DNA from: Dipodascopsis uninucleata var. uninucleata
Taxonomy: Eukaryota; Ascomycota; Lipomycetes; Lipomycetales; Lipomycetaceae
Assembly (NCBI GenBank): GCA_030568195.1
Contig: JAJLTO010000001.1
Coordinates: 1-64,000, forward strand
Direction of reading: 5' to 3'
Length of the DNA stretch: 64,000 nucleotides
Part shown: in pieces, positions 61,501 to 64,000 of the stretch
Layout of the letters: every line of letters begins with the position of its first letter
How positions within the stretch are numbered: the first letter of the stretch is position 1
Program-made: the position numbers and the translations under genes
The notes under the pieces: model-generated
Seen by the model: the letters and a program-made list of their open reading frames with translations, nothing else
Told to the model about the DNA's origin: nothing
Database searches by the model: none

Positions 61501-63635
61501 CTAAATTCGTGCCTGATTTTAAAGCTCTTCCTTACTGGGGAAATGCGAAAGATAGAAAGATTCTCAGAAAGTTCTGGGATCGCAAGCAACTTACATATAC
61601 AAAGGATGCTCCGTTTCATGTTCTAGTAACATCCTATCAGCTGATTGTTGCGGATGCTCAATATTTCCAACGTATAAAGTGGCAATATATGATTTTAGAT
61701 GAGGCGCAAGCTATTAAATCTAGTCAGTCTTCCAGGTGGAAGTCACTTCTTGGGTTTCAATGTCGAAACCGCTTATTACTTACTGGTACGCCAATTCAGA
61801 ACTCTATGCAAGAGCTGTGGGCTCTTTTGCACTTTATTATGCCTACGCTTTTCGATTCTCATGACGAGTTTTCGGAATGGTTTTCTAAGGATATAGAATC
61901 TCATGCGACGAGTAATACACAGCTTAATGAAGAGCAGCTGAAAAGATTACACATGATTTTAAAACCTTTTATGTTGCGACGAGTTAAGAAGCATGTACAA
62001 TCAGAACTTGGGGAGAAAATTGAGATTGATGTTTATTGTGATCTGACATATAGACAGCGTGCTATGTACCGGGCTCTCAAGGCTCAAATTAGTTTGATGG
62101 ATATTATGGATCAGGTAGACAATGACGATAATAATCAAAGTCTTATGAACTTAGTAATGCAGTTTCGAAAGGTGTGCAATCATCCTGATCTTTTTGAGCG
62201 ATCGGATACGCGGTCTTCACTCGCCTTTTCTACTTTTCCTATTACAGGATCTTTTTTGCGAGAGGGAAATGTTGTTGACGTTATTTATAATACGAGAAAT
62301 CTAATCAAATTTCAGTTACCGAAACTTATATATAGAGAAGGAGGCTTACTTGAGATCGCAGGGAATCAAAGTAGAGCTGGATTCAACCGAAAGTATTTGG
62401 ACCACTTGTTGAATATTTGGGAGCCTGATAATATATATGAGGAAGGGCTTGGTAACTCTGCTTTTTCGTGGTTAAAGTTTGTGGATCGTTCGGCAAATGA
62501 TATCAGTAGATCTTTTCATTGCGATTTGATAACAAAGGCTATATCGGAACAGTATCGAACCAACGATAAGCTCTGGAAAAATCGAGTAAGCTGTGATTAT
62601 GATATCGAACATGGTAGTAATACTCATGAGATACCGTTACATCGTCGTTTACTCATTTTGGAGAATGCTGATATTACACCTCTAAGAACTATGACGGTGG
62701 AAGGAATAATGAATCAGCTAGTTACAGTATCTCAAAATTATACGAAAAGACACAACATCCATAAGCTTGATCCAATGTTTGATCCAAGAGCACTAGCGCC
62801 ACCTATTGATATTGTGTGTTCTGATCCATCGTTTGTAAATTTGCAGCAAGATATTTACTTCAACTTGCCCTTTAGAGAATTAGTGTTCGGTCCTTCGCCG
62901 CAAGCCGAAGAGAGAATGATTAAACATAATCAGGATCCGTCAACGTATCCACTTTCGGGTCTTCTGCCACAGCCTTCTTCTGAGAGATTTGGTTATTCAT
63001 CTATTCGAGTTCCTCCAATGTCTAAGTTTGTTACAGATTCAGGAAAGCTTCTGAAGCTGGATCAGCTTTTAGCAGAACTCAAGGCCAATGATCATAGAGT
63101 TTTGATTTATTTCCAGATGACTCGTATGATGGATCTCATGGAAGAGTATCTGGCTTATCGACAGTACAAGTATGTTCGTCTGGATGGTTCATCGAAGTTA
63201 AGTGATCGTAGAGATCTGGTGAATGATTGGCAGACGAAGCCAGAGCTATTCGTGTTCTTGTTATCTACCAGAGCCGGAGGTCTAGGAATTAACTTAACTG
63301 CAGCAGACACAGTTATTTTCTATGATAGTGACTGGAATCCTACGATTGACTCTCAAGCTATGGATCGTGCACACAGACTTGGTCAAACGAAACAAGTGAC
63401 AGTATATCGTCTTCTTGTCAGAGGGACGATTGAAGAACGTATGCGCGATCGTGCAAAGCAAAAAATGCACGTACAGCAAGTCGTCATGGAAGGTGGTGCT
63501 AAGAAAGTTGATAAAAATGCAAATGGCAACGGCGAGGATAACTCTGAAAATATTAATGGTGCATCCTCTACAGAACCTGTTTCGGTTGATTTCCAAAAGC
63601 CGTCGCGAGAAGTTGCATTCTGGTTATTAGAATAA
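58547..63635 (+). CDS. INO80: INO80 chromatin-remodelling ATPase
   Basis: Catalytic Snf2-family subunit of the INO80 complex, which slides nucleosomes and edits H2A.Z in promoters, replication and repair. A short first exon (58547-58624, [16 protein letters not shown]) and a 415-bp intron precede the main exon (59040-63635). The join is in frame and gives 1557 residues. The N-terminal half is acidic and Lys-rich, with bipartite basic stretches. The DBINO domain, diagnostic of INO80, is at about 520-660 ([20 protein letters not shown], then [20 protein letters not shown]). The Snf2 motor has Walker A DEMGLGKT at about 803, LDEAQAIKS at about 912 and [19 protein letters not shown]. An insert of roughly 250 residues between the lobes is typical of INO80. 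The C-lobe starts near 1379, with [20 protein letters not shown] and [18 protein letters not shown]. The C-terminus is short (about 70 residues after the motor), ending REVAFWLLE. Confidence 0.97.
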
Positions 63636-64000
63636 GATTGATATGAATAATACCAATGGAATATCTGATGTTGAGGCAACACTGTTAAAGACAGACTTAC
63701 AAAATAATTTCTAGTCATTATGCTACTTATTGTATGATGCGTTTAACAACTTCCTACAAAATATGTTATTTATGCTGCTGTTATTAATATTTATTGTTAT
63801 TTTATTGTCGCCGTCATTATATCATATTTATAAAAATTACCTGTTAATATAGAAATTATGAGTTTTGTTTGGTAGAGTATTGTGTATATTTCTAACTGAA
63901 AATTTAAATAAAATAATAATTAGTAATCTTCCGAAATTCCAAAAATTGACATGAATGATATAACATAAAACATTTATTCTTTACTCAAACTTGACATATT
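63636..64000. other. INO80 3' flank to window end
   Basis: AT-rich sequence with AATAAA-like hexamers (for example around 63909) that could serve in 3' end formation. No gene is seen before the window ends. Confidence 0.5.

Noticed and set aside
1-64000. CRISPR arrays, bacterial-type operons, rRNA genes
   Set aside because: No regularly spaced repeats, no rRNA-like conserved blocks, and the genes are intron-bearing and eukaryotic.

Overview
The window is nuclear DNA of a fungus. It is AT-rich. Protein genes are split by short introns, mostly about 45-100 bp, with GTAAGT-type donors. The gene set is typically fungal: a Zn2Cys6-PAS transcription factor, an FRE-type ferric reductase, a peroxisomal Lon protease, VPS62, a CBS-PB1 protein, and a kinase with the DLTPLPSP motif. 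An RBM42-like protein, a cytochrome b5-fused sphingolipid-type desaturase and a primase/origin-binding-helicase fossil hint at an early-diverging lineage, but sequence alone does not settle the phylum. There are no bacterial operons, rRNA genes, recognisable tRNA genes or CRISPR arrays. LAYOUT: 1.2-4.5 kb, Zn2Cys6-PAS regulator on the minus strand with a 1.58-kb intron inside its zinc cluster. 6.5-9.4 kb, peroxisomal Lon (minus). 12.2-14.3 kb, ferric reductase (minus). 17.2-23.7 kb, a dense block: LTV1 (minus), a DNAJC8-like J protein (minus), an uncharacterised membrane protein (plus), tRNA(Ile)-lysidine synthase (minus) and RPS26 (minus). 24.2-30.3 kb, a CBS-PB1 tail-anchored protein and importin beta-3/Kap121 (both plus). 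30.6-32.4 kb, cytochrome b5-desaturase (minus). About 33.1-38.9 kb, a decayed element of two convergent genes: a primase-polymerase joined to a herpesvirus-UL9-like origin-binding helicase (plus), and an unrecognised protein (minus). 39.7-46.3 kb, VPS4, cytochrome c1 and VPS62 (all minus). 49.0-51.4 kb, Ser/Thr kinase (plus). 53.1-53.6 kb, NC2-alpha (plus). 54.9-56.3 kb, divergent mitochondrial carrier (plus). 56.4-57.4 kb, RBM42-like RNA-binding protein (minus). 58.5-63.6 kb, INO80 ATPase (plus). HOW THEY RELATE: these are mostly independent housekeeping genes. Loose themes are ribosome production (LTV1, RPS26), mitochondrial function (cytochrome c1, lysidine synthase, carrier), membrane traffic (VPS4, VPS62), transcription and chromatin (NC2-alpha, INO80, zinc-cluster regulator) and splicing (DNAJC8, RBM42). 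Intergenic stretches of 1-3 kb near 4.5-6.5, 9.4-12.2, 14.3-17.2, 46.3-49.0 and 51.4-53.1 kb show no supportable gene. Most host genes could be spliced into an uninterrupted frame with canonical GT-AG introns, and those exon coordinates are given. The most unusual object is the primase/helicase element, described here only as a fossil.
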